Below are positions 48,735 to 58,524 of a stretch of 64,000 nucleotides of DNA, one piece after another. The notes under the pieces were generated by a model. That model searched no databases. It saw nothing but the letters and a program-made list of their open reading frames with translations, and was not told the origin of the DNA. How positions within the stretch are numbered: the stretch's first letter is position 1; each line of letters opens with the position of its first letter. The translations under genes and the position numbers were made by a program. The DNA comes from Verrucomicrobiota bacterium (GTDB lineage Bacteria; Verrucomicrobiota; Verrucomicrobiia; Limisphaerales; UBA1319), in NCBI GenBank assembly GCA_022711435.1, contig JAKLFB010000021.1, positions 1 through 64,000 of the forward strand. Reading direction: 5' to 3'.

Positions 48735-50648
48735 TTAGAGCTCGAGCTCGGGATCGAACAGGTTGACGAACTGGCCGGAAAGAGTGCGTGGCGGGCCCTC
48801 GATCGACTCGTCCAAACCCGCGGCAATGACATAAGGGCCTCGCCGCAGGATGAGGTGGTTGTTCTCGCGCCATGCGATGTTCGATCCTCGAATGGCTTCC
48901 TGGAGGGCAGAGACGAGCGTTGCGTCGCCGCGGCCATGGCGGGCTAGAGCGGAGGGGCTGTCCGAACGAAAAAGCACCGCGCCACGGCCCACGGGATAGC
49001 GGCCGGGGGCGATTGGGGCGCTCAGCCCGAGCACCTCGAACAGGTGATGGCGCGGAGTGGCCAGGTTGCGGCTCCCGGTGTTCCACCACTCGCGCACGCG
49101 GTGATAAGGATCGGCGTCATCGTCCCAGACGACGAGCACGCCACCGGATCGGACCCAGGCAGCCAGGGGCGGATGAACGTCCGGGCTCAAGGGCTTCATC
49201 CCCTCGTAGGTCAGCAGCAGGAGCCGTTGTCGATCGAGGTAGCCGGGCAGAGCGGCGTTCTCGATCTGGACAGGCTCGACAGGAATGCCTCGCTTCAACA
49301 GAGGGAGGGCCAGCCCGTAGAAATGGCTCAGATGCGGATCGCTGGGAGCCGGATCGCCCCGCTGGAACATCAACGAATCGCTGATCAAAACTCCCACGCC
49401 GCCGAGCGCGCCGTCCCAGGCGAACTCGGGCTGGCGGAGGTCGCTAAGGGCGTGGATGACTGTTTGGATTTCGGTGGCATAAGGGGCGGGGATCGGGATG
49501 CGCTGGGCGGGGTTGGCAGGATCGGGATACTTCCCAAAAAAGATGCGCTGGGGCCACGGCATGACCTCGTAACGCCACACGTCGGGCTGCAGCATCGAGG
49601 CCGCCAGCGTCGATTCCCAATTGCGCCGATAATCTTCCCAGTCGTGGTTCGGATTGTCCTCGATGGGATCGTTCAGGTACCAGACTGTGCGGCCGGTCGA
49701 CCGCACGAGGTTTTGCATTGCGCCGTATTCGAGGAAAGCGGTCTCGAAGGTGCGTTCCCGCAGCGAGCCGCGATAGAGGTTCGGAGTGCGGGATGTGCCG
49801 GTCCAGACCTGGGCGATATAGCCGTCGCAACCCTCGAGCCGGGCGAGGCTGGACTCGGGGCTGACAATTCGCCAATGAGCATAGTTGATCAGGCTATGAG
49901 TGGGGACATAGCAGCGGACGGCCCGGGAATGCTTCTTGTTGTGCTCCTGGATCGAATCGAAGACCTGCTGGAGGGCGCGCCGATAGAGGTGGTACTTCAG
50001 CCTCGATGCCCGCCACTGGGCATCCACAGACCGATGGGGCGGGATCCACTCCTCGCCATAGAACTTCCTCCACTCGCGACGGAAACCCTCGGAGTAACCG
50101 CCGCGAACCCAGAACTCGGGCTCCTCGAGGTGGATGGCCTCGGCTCCGGCCTCGAGGGCGCGCTGCACCCCCACGCTGAGGAACCGGCCGAAGTTTTCCC
50201 CTGGGCACATGTAATACACGTCGCCGCCGTGGCTGATCTTCTTGCCTTCCCGGTCGGTCTGGGCTTCGTCCTCGTGATTGACGCCGTCGAAACGCCCATA
50301 CAGATAGTCCTGGTAATTGCCCCAGGAGACGCCGGTCATGACGTGAATCCGATAGCCGCGATTGCGCCAGGAGTCGATCCGGCCGGGCAGGCCGCGATCC
50401 ATTCCGTAGACAATTGCGACATCGGACCGGAGGTTGACTCCGTCGTCGTAAGCGCCCGCGGTCTGGAAGCAGGTTCGTTCCAGGATCTGGCCGGGATCCA
50501 GCGGCGACGGGGGATCGGCGGCGGCCAGAGAGAGGCACAGGGATCCCAGCCAAGCGGGGACGGCCAGGAAGCGGTGGTGCGATCGTGCCCCGGAGAGGCA
50601 ATTCGGTGACGCGCGCACGCCGAGCGGAGCGGCCGGTGGGATTTGCAT
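48735..50648 (-). CDS. Secreted glycoside-hydrolase-like protein, last gene of the arabinose operon
   Basis: 637 residues from the ATG at 50648, with a signal peptide (FLAVPAWLGSLCLSLAAA). The frame is open upstream to 51071 but that part overlaps the preceding gene and lacks family-like sequence. Residues 60-430 look like a TIM barrel with an acidic motif AIHLEEPEFWVRGG and a Trp-rich stretch (VWRYEVMPWPQRIFFG). Residues 440-600 resemble a glutamine-amidotransferase-like beta-galactosidase domain (LLTYEGMKPLSPDVHPPL, GGVLVVWDDDADP). I do not recognise a numbered family. It ends ...FDPELEL at a TAA beyond which the same frame continues for 104 codons. Confidence 0.75.
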   Translation of the reverse strand: MQIPPAAPLGVRASPNCLSGARSHHRFLAVPAWLGSLCLSLAAADPPSPLDPGQILERTCFQTAGAYDDGVNLRSDVAIVYGMDRGLPGRIDSWRNRGYRIHVMTGVSWGNYQDYLYGRFDGVNHEDEAQTDREGKKISHGGDVYYMCPGENFGRFLSVGVQRALEAGAEAIHLEEPEFWVRGGYSEGFRREWRKFYGEEWIPPHRSVDAQWRASRLKYHLYRRALQQVFDSIQEHNKKHSRAVRCYVPTHSLINYAHWRIVSPESSLARLEGCDGYIAQVWTGTSRTPNLYRGSLRERTFETAFLEYGAMQNLVRSTGRTVWYLNDPIEDNPNHDWEDYRRNWESTLAASMLQPDVWRYEVMPWPQRIFFGKYPDPANPAQRIPIPAPYATEIQTVIHALSDLRQPEFAWDGALGGVGVLISDSLMFQRGDPAPSDPHLSHFYGLALPLLKRGIPVEPVQIENAALPGYLDRQRLLLLTYEGMKPLSPDVHPPLAAWVRSGGVLVVWDDDADPYHRVREWWNTGSRNLATPRHHLFEVLGLSAPIAPGRYPVGRGAVLFRSDSPSALARHGRGDATLVSALQEAIRGSNIAWRENNHLILRRGPYVIAAGLDESIEGPPRTLSGQFVNLFDPELEL

Positions 50649-50751
50649 GGGAGCAGTGTGCGAGAGGGAATCGGAGCGGGTCAAGGCGATTGCGGATGCG
50701 CATGCCGGCCCGGGATTTCTCGAATCGAGAGGGGGCCCTGCCGGACCGGTC

Positions 50752-52971
50752 TTATTCGCCGAAGATGCTTCGGCTCGGGCGTGAGGCGGCAGGGGACGGG
50801 ACGCTGCCGGGCTTCCACTGGCGCGCGATGTCGATATCGGCGGCAGCCTTGTCGGTAAGCCGGGGGATGTCGACCCAGCCGACACGATTGTAGAGGATGG
50901 GCTGGCGATATTGCCGGGCGTAGACGGCGGCATAGGCGCGCCAGTGATCCAGCGCAGCTTCGAGGTGGCGGATGGCATCGCGCTGATGCCCGGCATCGGC
51001 CGTGGAATCGTAGAGAGCGAGGGCGCAGGCGGCGTCGATCTTGGCGGCATAGTAACGTCCGAGCTGCGCAAAGGCCTCGAGATCGCCCAGGGTCAGCCGC
51101 AGCTCGCGGCTGGATCCCTGGCGGGGACGGAGCGCGGCCACCCCTTCCAGCGCTTCGTCGGCGTATCGGCGCAGGTTGGCGGCGACTTGAGGCGGGGTGA
51201 TGCCGTCCGGCATGACATTGCCGAGCAGGCCTTGGCGCCACTGGCGGATGTTGAGATTCTTTTCGCCGGGCATGCACTCGCCTTGGACGAAGTGGCGGAC
51301 GGTGTAGAACCCCTGGTGCCGGGGGCTGCTGAGGCAGGCCTCGGGCAGCCATCGCAGGTCGATGTTGCCCCAGAAAAAGCGGGTGGTTTCGGGGATGATT
51401 CGCGAAGCGGCGCTCCAGGCGGCCAGGAGCCTCTCCGGAGGCACTTCGGGAAACCGGCGGGCAAGCGTGCGGACAAAGATCGAGTCCGGGAGGCCCGGAT
51501 CGTAGCTGAGCCGGCCCCAGAGCATGAAGCTGAACCACTGCTTTTGCATCACGAGCTGGCGGGGCGTTTCGGGCTCGAGATCCATCGCCTCCCGCCCCCA
51601 ACAGTAGCCGTCGGGTCCCATGTAGAATCCCGCGCACTGATCCGGCCCGGGCATGGACCGGACGAATGCGCGCGCGAAGTCGGGGTCCCCCCAGCGGAAG
51701 CTGTAGATGTCGTCGTTGCGGACGGTGAGCCAGGTCCGGCGATCGGGCGGGAGCACCTCGAGCATGGGCCGGATGAATTGCGGCGCAGTCGAGGCATACA
51801 TGTGCGCGACCGCGTATTTGTAGCTGAAATCGAACGGCCCGGGATATTGCCTGAACTCGGCCACGATTTCGTCCAGCCCGGTCATGTGGAACCGATGGAT
51901 GAGGCGGAAGGATCGGCCGGGCTGCAGCCGGAGGGCGTCGCGGGCGCCCTCGCCATAGGTCTTCCAGAGCCACTGCTCACGGCTGAGCTCGCCGGCCTGT
52001 TTCTCCATGCGCTCGCCCGCGGTGATGCCGATGCCGGCCAGGAGTGGGTAGGTGAGGATCAGCTCGCGCACGCTGGCCCGGAAATAGGCGATCGTCGCCG
52101 GATTCGACTGCGAGCCGGTGATGCCGTGCTTGCCTTCGGCGCCGAACACAAACAGGTTCCACGTGAACCAGTAGACCTCGATGCCACGGTCGCGAGCATG
52201 CTCGAGCACGGCGCGCCAAAAAGCGATCTTCTCCTCGATCGTGATTCTTCGGACCACCTCGACGTCGCGCAGATGCTCCGGCCGGAACATGTCGGCGCCG
52301 CTGTGGGCGTAATGCTCGTCGAAGGGCACGCGCGTGCGGAGCACGTCGCTCAGGGCGACCTCGGGAAACTCGGGCACCTTGACCAGCGAGGGGAAAGGAT
52401 GGAGATTCCAGAGCGTGAGGACGTTGAACCGGTGGCGGGCCATTTCATCGAGGAGCTCGCGCCAGAAGTTCAGGCTCCAGACCTCGGGGATGTTGGCCTG
52501 GAAAGCGTCGGCGGCATCCGAGTAGCTGGGGGTGCGGAGGTCCAGGGGGATGTTGAACTTGAGCCCGCGCCGGGCGATGAATGGCTGGCGCCGCCCCTCG
52601 GCCAGCCCGTCGAGCGTTCCCAGCCGGATGGCCTCGGCCACATCGAGCCCGCCATACATCGCTCCAGCCGCATCGGCTCCGCGCACCCGAATCTCACCGC
52701 TGCCGCGCTCGATCGAGTAGCTCTGGGTTGCGCCATCGCCGGCAATCTCGAGCGCGATCCGCGGAAGGGCCTGGCTCGGCGCCGAGCTGGCTGCCCGCTG
52801 GATCTCGGCGGCCGCAAACCGCAGCGCCGCATCATCGGCCGGCCGCAGGTAGATCGCCGCGTTCGTGGAGGAGGCCGCAGCGGCTCGAGACGGCAGCGCG
52901 CCATCCGATGTCCATGCCAGCAGGACGGCCGCGGCCAGACTCGCGGCCGGTGAGATCATTGGTTGTTTCAC
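50752..52971 (-). CDS. Secreted glycoside-hydrolase-like protein (GH67/GH20-like architecture)
   Basis: 739 residues starting at a GTG at 52971 (ATG at 52959 is an alternative), with a signal peptide (ASLAAAVLLAWTSDGA). Residues 40-130 form a GH67N/GH20b-like alpha-beta domain (LRFAAAEIQRAA ... AMYGGLDVAEAIRLG). The barrel has HRFNVLTLWNLHPFPSL, GIEVYWFTWNLFVFG, GIGITAGERM, AGFYMGPDGYCWG and TRFFWGNIDLRWLPE. The overall pattern resembles alpha-glucuronidase/hexosaminidase-type glycosidases, without a confident family. The tail (about 600-700) is helical. It lies 85 bases downstream of araA and 103 bases upstream of the next gene. Confidence 0.75.
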   Translation of the reverse strand: MKQPMISPAASLAAAVLLAWTSDGALPSRAAAASSTNAAIYLRPADDAALRFAAAEIQRAASSAPSQALPRIALEIAGDGATQSYSIERGSGEIRVRGADAAGAMYGGLDVAEAIRLGTLDGLAEGRRQPFIARRGLKFNIPLDLRTPSYSDAADAFQANIPEVWSLNFWRELLDEMARHRFNVLTLWNLHPFPSLVKVPEFPEVALSDVLRTRVPFDEHYAHSGADMFRPEHLRDVEVVRRITIEEKIAFWRAVLEHARDRGIEVYWFTWNLFVFGAEGKHGITGSQSNPATIAYFRASVRELILTYPLLAGIGITAGERMEKQAGELSREQWLWKTYGEGARDALRLQPGRSFRLIHRFHMTGLDEIVAEFRQYPGPFDFSYKYAVAHMYASTAPQFIRPMLEVLPPDRRTWLTVRNDDIYSFRWGDPDFARAFVRSMPGPDQCAGFYMGPDGYCWGREAMDLEPETPRQLVMQKQWFSFMLWGRLSYDPGLPDSIFVRTLARRFPEVPPERLLAAWSAASRIIPETTRFFWGNIDLRWLPEACLSSPRHQGFYTVRHFVQGECMPGEKNLNIRQWRQGLLGNVMPDGITPPQVAANLRRYADEALEGVAALRPRQGSSRELRLTLGDLEAFAQLGRYYAAKIDAACALALYDSTADAGHQRDAIRHLEAALDHWRAYAAVYARQYRQPILYNRVGWVDIPRLTDKAAADIDIARQWKPGSVPSPAASRPSRSIFGE

Positions 52972-52988
52972 GCGCTTGGTATTGGGGT

Positions 52989-53009
52989 GGACGCGCCGGC
53001 GGCGCGTCC
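52989..53009. repeat. Small perfect palindrome
   Basis: GGACGCGCC (52989-52997) and GGCGCGTCC (53001-53009) flank a 3-nt loop. It lies in the 85 bases between araA and the glycosidase-like gene. The same arm sequences occur at 58495-58524, suggesting a small dispersed palindromic element. Confidence 0.5.
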
Positions 53010-53056
53010 CTGTTTTCGAAGCCGGGAGGCCGGCTCGGGACGCTGCGGGCAGACGA

Positions 53057-54577
53057 TCACAAAGCCCCGCAGCATTGGCGATAATAGGCCTCGTTCCAGC
53101 GGAGCTCCTGCCGGAATGGGCGGACCCGGGTATCGTTGTCGATCACGGCGATCTCGATTCGAGCCATCGAGGCGAAGTCCTCGAGCATCTCGGTAGTGAC
53201 GGCCTGGCTGAAGCTGGTGTGGTGGGCGCCGCCGGCATAGATCCAGGCGGCGGCGGCGACGGGCAGGTCCGGCTTCGGCGTCCAAACGGCGCGAGCGACG
53301 GGCAGCTTGGGCAGCGGCCGGTCCGGCGCAATCACCTCGACCTCGTTGACCAGCAGCCGGAACCGGTGTCCAAGGTCGATCATCGACGCGTTGAGCGCCG
53401 GGCCGGGAGCCGCCTCGAACACGAGCCGCGCCGGGTCGGCCTTGCCGCCGATGCCGAGCGGATGGATCTCGAGGGACGGCTTGCCGCGAGCGATGGTCGG
53501 ACAGACTTCGAGCATGTGGGCTCCCAGGACCTTCATGCCCTTCGGCTGCAGGTGATAGGTGTAATCCTCCATGAAAGACGTGCCGCCGGGCAGGCCGGCG
53601 GCCATCACCTTCATCGCCCGCACCAGGGCGGCCGTCTTCCAGTCGCCTTCGGCCCCAAAGCCGAAACCATCGGCCATGAGGCGCTGCACGGACAATCCCG
53701 GCAGCTGGACCAGCTCGTGCAGGTCCTCAAACGTGGTTGTGAATCCTTTGAACTCGCCGTCCTCGATGAACGAGCGGAGGCCCACCTCGATCCGAGCCGC
53801 CTCGCGGAGGCAGCCGCGCTGCGAGCCGTTGCGGCGGAGGGCGGGCGCCAGGCGGCAGGAGGCATCGTATTGGGCCAGCTGCGCGTCGATCTCCGAGTCG
53901 GCCGCCTGGCGGACGCGATCGACCAGGTCGCCCACGCCGTAGCCGTTGACCGAGTAGCCGAACTGGATCTGGGCGGCGACCTTGTCGCCTTCGGTGACCG
54001 CCACCTCGCGCATGTTGTCGCCGAACCGGCAGAACTTCGCGCCCTGCCAGTCGTGCCAGGCGGCGGCGGCGCGACACCAGGCGCCGATCCTCTCCTGAAC
54101 AGCCCTGTCCTGCCAGAACCCGACGACGACCTTCCGCTCGATGCCCATGCGCGTCTGGATGAACCCGTGCTCGCGGTCGCCGTGGGCGGCCTGGTTCAGG
54201 TTCATGAAATCCATGTCGATTGTCGCCCATGGGATGTCGCGGTTGTGCTGGGTGTGGAGATGGAGCAGCGGGCGGCGCAGGAGCCGGAGCCCCTGGATCC
54301 ACATCTTCGACGGCGAAAAGGTGTGGCACCAGGTGATGAGCCCGATGCACTGGCCGGCGGCGTTCGCCTGCTGGCAAAGCGCCGCCACTTCATCCGGCGT
54401 CTTCACCACCGGCTGGAACACGACCTTCACCGGAACCGAGCGCGCCGCATCGAGCGCGCCCGCGATTTGGCGCGAATGCGCCGCCACCTGATCGAGCACG
54501 GCGGGGCCATAGAGGTGCTGGCTGCCCGTGACGAACCACACTTCCAGCGATTTCAGATCGAGCATATTGAGCTGCAT
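53057..54577 (-). CDS. araA: L-arabinose isomerase
   Basis: 506 residues, the usual length. AraA converts L-arabinose to L-ribulose with a Mn2+ ion and two catalytic Glu. Recognisable segments are [13 protein letters not shown] at the N-terminus, [34 protein letters not shown], and the metal/catalytic region: [18 protein letters not shown] (Glu), [13 protein letters not shown] (Glu), [11 protein letters not shown] (His) and [12 protein letters not shown] (His). It is the centre of a leftward operon; araB and araD are not in the window. Confidence 0.97.
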   Translation of the reverse strand: MQLNMLDLKSLEVWFVTGSQHLYGPAVLDQVAAHSRQIAGALDAARSVPVKVVFQPVVKTPDEVAALCQQANAAGQCIGLITWCHTFSPSKMWIQGLRLLRRPLLHLHTQHNRDIPWATIDMDFMNLNQAAHGDREHGFIQTRMGIERKVVVGFWQDRAVQERIGAWCRAAAAWHDWQGAKFCRFGDNMREVAVTEGDKVAAQIQFGYSVNGYGVGDLVDRVRQAADSEIDAQLAQYDASCRLAPALRRNGSQRGCLREAARIEVGLRSFIEDGEFKGFTTTFEDLHELVQLPGLSVQRLMADGFGFGAEGDWKTAALVRAMKVMAAGLPGGTSFMEDYTYHLQPKGMKVLGAHMLEVCPTIARGKPSLEIHPLGIGGKADPARLVFEAAPGPALNASMIDLGHRFRLLVNEVEVIAPDRPLPKLPVARAVWTPKPDLPVAAAAWIYAGGAHHTSFSQAVTTEMLEDFASMARIEIAVIDNDTRVRPFRQELRWNEAYYRQCCGAL

Positions 54578-54602
54578 TCGGTTTGAGGGTTGAGGAACGG
54601 GA

Positions 54603-55658
54603 TCAAGAGACGGGAGAATCGACGGAGACGACGCGCCGGGTTCGGGCCGATTCGTAGCAGGCAGCGAGCACTCGCTGGCTTTGCAGGCCGAGCAACCCGT
54701 TGTTGGAAGGCTCGCGATCCTCGAGGATCGCCTGGCTGAACTCCTCGATCTCGGCGCGGTAAGGATTGACCGGCGGCGGATCGATGGCGATGCCGGCCGC
54801 CGAGGGCCGGGCCTGGAGGGCGTCGTAGCTGCCGGCTGGATTCTCGATGTGCGCGATCATCTCGCCGCGGGCGCTTTGGCCGATGGTGCCGCGCGCCAGG
54901 ATCCCGCCCCGCGATCCATACAGCTCGAGCCGATTCTGGCTGGCCTCGTCCGGCACGCAGAAGAAGGCGTCCACCACCCCCAGGGCGCCGCTGCCAAACT
55001 CGACCGCCGCCACGGCGCTGTCTTCGGACGGATAATCGTGAACGGCCCGCCGGGTCAGGCAGCTCACAGACAGGACAGGGCCGAAGAACATCTCGAGAAG
55101 ATCCAGGCAATGGCCGCCCATGTCCATCAGCGAGCCGCCTCCGCCGGAGGCCGGGTCCTGCCGCCAGGCGCCAGGCAGGGGCGGATACCAGCAGGAGAGC
55201 TGCGCACGCCCAAACACGGGCTGGCCGAGCCGGCCCTCCCGGATGAGCTCGAGCGCCGCCCGGTGCTGGGCCTGGAAACGCATCATGAACGCCGTGCCGA
55301 GCCGGACCCCGGCCCTCTGGCATGCGGCAACCATGGCCTCGGCGTCGGGGACAGAGAGGCCGAGCGGTTTCTCGCAGAGGACATGCTTGCCTGCCGCGGC
55401 GCAGGCCAGCGTCTGATCGCGGTGTCCGGCGGGCGGGGTGGCCAGATACACAGCATCGATATCGCACTCGAGGAGCTCATCGAGCGACGCGGCGGCCCTG
55501 GCGCCGAACTGGCGGGCGACATCGGTGTTGACGGAGGGTTGCGCATCGGCGACGGCGGCGAGGACGGCATTGGATGCGGGCAGGATCCCTTCGGGGATCG
55601 TGCGGCGCCGGGCGATGCCCCCCGATCCGAGAACGCCCCATTGGATCTTCTTGGACAT
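54603..55658 (-). CDS. Cytoplasmic Gfo/Idh/MocA family oxidoreductase
   Basis: 351 residues with no signal peptide, unlike the two Tat-exported members of this family in the window. The Rossmann motif is [20 protein letters not shown], the lysine-containing motif is [15 protein letters not shown] at about residue 95, and [20 protein letters not shown] is in the C-terminal domain. It is probably a sugar dehydrogenase or oxidoreductase. It is tightly spaced in the operon: 25 bases before araA and 19 bases after the DegT-type gene. Substrate unknown; the context suggests arabinose-derived or amino-sugar compounds. Confidence 0.92.
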   Translation of the reverse strand: MSKKIQWGVLGSGGIARRRTIPEGILPASNAVLAAVADAQPSVNTDVARQFGARAAASLDELLECDIDAVYLATPPAGHRDQTLACAAAGKHVLCEKPLGLSVPDAEAMVAACQRAGVRLGTAFMMRFQAQHRAALELIREGRLGQPVFGRAQLSCWYPPLPGAWRQDPASGGGGSLMDMGGHCLDLLEMFFGPVLSVSCLTRRAVHDYPSEDSAVAAVEFGSGALGVVDAFFCVPDEASQNRLELYGSRGGILARGTIGQSARGEMIAHIENPAGSYDALQARPSAAGIAIDPPPVNPYRAEIEEFSQAILEDREPSNNGLLGLQSQRVLAACYESARTRRVVSVDSPVS

Positions 55659-55677
55659 GGCTGGCTGAGCAAGGATT

Positions 55678-56955
55678 CTAGGCGGCGAAGGCGCGGATGA
55701 CCTTCTGGAGAGCCTGGCCGACCTGCTCGCAATGGTGCGGCTCGAAGGTGGGGAACGCGAAGCAGGTGAAGGTGTGGGACTGATGCCACAGCGCGTTGGG
55801 GACGCGGACCTGGGTGTAATCGACGCTGGCCGGGCTGGCGTATTCCTTGGACGTGAACGGGAAGCCGGACCGTCCGAAGGCGCGGTGCTCGAGGAAGGCT
55901 CGCTCGGTGTGGCACTGGGGCCAGAAGACCTTCCAGCAGGGCGCCCCCTCGGCTTCGACCGCCTTCACAAACTCGTCGATCGAGCAGCGCATGTGGTCCA
56001 GATCGAGCGAGAAGGCCATGACATACCATCCATTGCGCCGGTCCGGAGTGTCCACCGGACGGTATTTGACCAGCGGCTCGTCCCGCAGCGCGTCGAGGAT
56101 GATGCCGGCGTTCCGGCGCCGCCGCGGCAGGTTCCAGGTGTCGATCCGTTCCAGCTCGGCCAGGCCGATCGCGGATTGCATCTCGGTCATCCGGTAATTC
56201 CAGCCGACGCGGCGGTGGATGTAAGAGAGCCGCTGCTCCATCTCGAGGAGGTTGAGGCGGTCCTGGACGTCGTAGCCATGGTCTCGGAAGCTGCGGGCAG
56301 CCCAGGCCAGATCCTCGTTGTCCGTGGTGACCATGCCGCCTTCGCCGCCGGTGGTGAACGTCTTGTTCTGGCAGAAGCTGCAGGCGGCGATGTCGCCCAG
56401 CGTGCCGGTCTTCCGGCCTTTGTAGACCCCGCCGAACGCCTCCGCGTTATCCTCGATCACAAACAGCTTGTGCCTCTGTGCGAAGGCCCGGACGCGGTCC
56501 ATGTCGCAGACGTTGCCATACAGGTGGACCGGCATGACCGCCCGGGTCCGCTCGTTGACGAGCGCCTCCGCCGACTCGACGCTCAGGCAGTGGTCGTCCA
56601 GGTTCACATCCGCAAAGCGGGGGATCGCACCGGCCTGCACGATCGAGAAGCTGCTCGCGATGAAGGTGTAGCTGGGCACAATCACCTCGTCGCCAGGCCC
56701 GATCCCCAGGACGGTCAGGCCCACGTGAAGCGCGGCCGTCCCGGTGGCGACGCTGACGCCGAACCGGCTGCCTTGCCACTGGGCGAACTTCTTCTCGAAC
56801 TCCATGCCCTGGCGGCCCGTCCAGTAGTTGACCTTGCCCGAGCGGAGCACTGCTTCGACGGCCCGGATCGCCGGCTCGTCGAAGCAGGGCCAGGGCGGCA
56901 GCTTGTCGCGGACGGCCCGCGGGCCGCCGTGGATGGCGAGAGTTTCCATGCTCAT
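55678..56955 (-). CDS. DegT/DnrJ/EryC1/StrS-type PLP aminotransferase
   Basis: 425 residues. These enzymes transaminate keto-sugars, usually nucleotide-bound, or act as related PLP enzymes. Signatures are SVATGTAALHVGLTVLGIGP, GDEVIVPSYTFIASSFSI, FVIEDNAEAFGGVYKG with the cofactor Asp, and the Schiff-base lysine in ACSFCQNKTFTTGGEGG at residue 198. It is the first gene of the arabinose operon and is divergent from the BSP-like gene, with 108 bases between. Its presence beside a free-sugar isomerase is unusual. Confidence 0.93.
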   Translation of the reverse strand: MSMETLAIHGGPRAVRDKLPPWPCFDEPAIRAVEAVLRSGKVNYWTGRQGMEFEKKFAQWQGSRFGVSVATGTAALHVGLTVLGIGPGDEVIVPSYTFIASSFSIVQAGAIPRFADVNLDDHCLSVESAEALVNERTRAVMPVHLYGNVCDMDRVRAFAQRHKLFVIEDNAEAFGGVYKGRKTGTLGDIAACSFCQNKTFTTGGEGGMVTTDNEDLAWAARSFRDHGYDVQDRLNLLEMEQRLSYIHRRVGWNYRMTEMQSAIGLAELERIDTWNLPRRRRNAGIILDALRDEPLVKYRPVDTPDRRNGWYVMAFSLDLDHMRCSIDEFVKAVEAEGAPCWKVFWPQCHTERAFLEHRAFGRSGFPFTSKEYASPASVDYTQVRVPNALWHQSHTFTCFAFPTFEPHHCEQVGQALQKVIRAFAA

Positions 56956-57063
56956 ATTTAATGCGCGGCTTTGTCCGAACCCATGCTACATCTTTCCAGA
57001 TTTGTTTCGACGATTTTTTTCCGGCTCGTCACGGATCCGCCTCCCGTGAGAGAGTGAGGCTAT

Positions 57064-58467
57064 ATGGCGCCGATTCACTGTCAACGATGGGCCCTTCGAG
57101 TCTTGCAGACAGCCCTTTTCCTGGCGATCGGATGGGCATCGCGGGGCGAGGTTCAAGTCGCGGTCGGCCACCGTGCCGGCGAAGACGCCGGCCCCGGCTT
57201 CCGGTTTCGCGAGGCCCCTCCGCCTGCGCGAAATGACGCGGCAACCGACGCCCGATTCGCTCTGGTGCGCGGCCGCGCCGACCCCAATGGCGGGCCCTTG
57301 AGCGTCCTGCACGATGGGCAGGTCCCGCGCGAGGAGGATGAGCCGGCCCGGAATTTCTTCTGCGCGGCCGGAACGGCGGGGGGAAGGCTCTGGATCGACC
57401 TGGGCCGTCCGGTGGACATCCAGCAGGTCAACACCTATTCGTGGCATCCCAACACGCGGGGCCCCCAGGTCTACACCCTCTACGCCCACGCCGCCGGCCC
57501 GATCGGCTCGGACAGCCCGCCGGGGACCGAAGCCGACTTGGAGGGATCCGGATGGCGGCGGATCGCGCGTGTGGACACCCGGCCCAAGGCGGGGCCCGGC
57601 GGGGGCCAGTACGGCGTGAGCATCTCGGGCTCCTCCGGGGCGCTCGGCTCGTTCCGATACCTGCTCTTCGATCTGGCCCGCACGGAGGAGGCCGATCCGT
57701 TCGGCAACACGTTCTACAGCGAGATCGACGTGATCGACCGGGCCGGGCCGGCTCCCGTGCCCGTGGCCGGCGATCCAGCCGGCTCGCCCGGCGCGCGGGA
57801 GATCGTCCTCACCGAAGGCGGCCAGCACCAGATCGTCATCGATACCACGGGCGCGCCCGACCTGACCGAGTGGGCGCGCCGCGAGCTGGCGCCGATTGTG
57901 CGCGAGTGGTACCCCAAGATCGCCGCGATGCTGCCCAGCGACGGATATGCCGCTCCCGCTCGAGTCAGCATCTATTTTCAGTCGGACATGAACGGGGTCG
58001 CCTCGACGAGCGGGACGCGGATCCGATGCGCCGCGAGCTGGTTTCGGCGCAACCTCGAGGGCGAGGCCAAGGGGGCGGTGGTGCATGAGCTGGTGCATGT
58101 CGTCCAGGATTACGGCCGGGCGCGGCGAGCCGGGTCCGCGTCGATGGCCCCTCCAGGCTGGCTGGTCGAGGGGATCGCCGACTACATCCGATGGTTCCTC
58201 TACGAGCCTCAGTCCAAGGGCGCCGAAATCACCGCGCGCAACTTGAGCCGCGCGCGATACGACGGCAATTACCGGATCTCAGCCAACTTCCTGAACTGGC
58301 TGGCCGAGAAGCACCGGCCGGAGATCGTTCGCGAGTTGAACGCCGCGCTGCGCGAGGGCCGGTATCGGGACGATCTGTGGCAGGCGCTGACCGGCCGCAC
58401 CGTGAGCGAGCTGGGCGCCGCCTGGAGAGAGGATCTCGAGCGGAGAATCCAAGCGGAGCCGAAGTAA
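57064..58467 (+). CDS. Basic-secretory-protein-like putative metalloprotease with N-terminal discoidin-like domain
   Basis: 467 residues with a likely signal peptide (FLAIGWASRGE). Residues 45-230 are beta-rich and may be a discoidin/F5-F8-like domain. The C-terminal 220 residues resemble the plant basic secretory protein family: YPKIAAMLPSDG, VSIYFQSDMNGVAST, then the HExxH motif in VVHELVHVVQDYGR at about residue 343 and WLVEGIADYIRWFLYEP. The Glu-containing WLVEGIADYIR fits the third zinc ligand of gluzincin-like proteases. Activity is inferred. A GAGG precedes the ATG by 4 bases. Confidence 0.82.
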   Translation: MAPIHCQRWALRVLQTALFLAIGWASRGEVQVAVGHRAGEDAGPGFRFREAPPPARNDAATDARFALVRGRADPNGGPLSVLHDGQVPREEDEPARNFFCAAGTAGGRLWIDLGRPVDIQQVNTYSWHPNTRGPQVYTLYAHAAGPIGSDSPPGTEADLEGSGWRRIARVDTRPKAGPGGGQYGVSISGSSGALGSFRYLLFDLARTEEADPFGNTFYSEIDVIDRAGPAPVPVAGDPAGSPGAREIVLTEGGQHQIVIDTTGAPDLTEWARRELAPIVREWYPKIAAMLPSDGYAAPARVSIYFQSDMNGVASTSGTRIRCAASWFRRNLEGEAKGAVVHELVHVVQDYGRARRAGSASMAPPGWLVEGIADYIRWFLYEPQSKGAEITARNLSRARYDGNYRISANFLNWLAEKHRPEIVRELNAALREGRYRDDLWQALTGRTVSELGAAWREDLERRIQAEPK

Positions 58468-58494
58468 AGGTGTGTGCGCCACGGTCGAGCCGGA

Positions 58495-58524
58495 GGCGCG
58501 TCCCGGGCGCGTTCAGGACGCGCC
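58495..58524. repeat. Inverted repeat spanning the convergent end of metX
   Basis: GGCGCGTCC (58495-58503) pairs with GGACGCGCC (58516-58524); the right arm overlaps the last metX codons, with the metX stop codon in the loop. No T-tract. The arms match those of the palindrome at 52989-53009. It may serve as a shared end for the two convergent genes. Confidence 0.5.
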
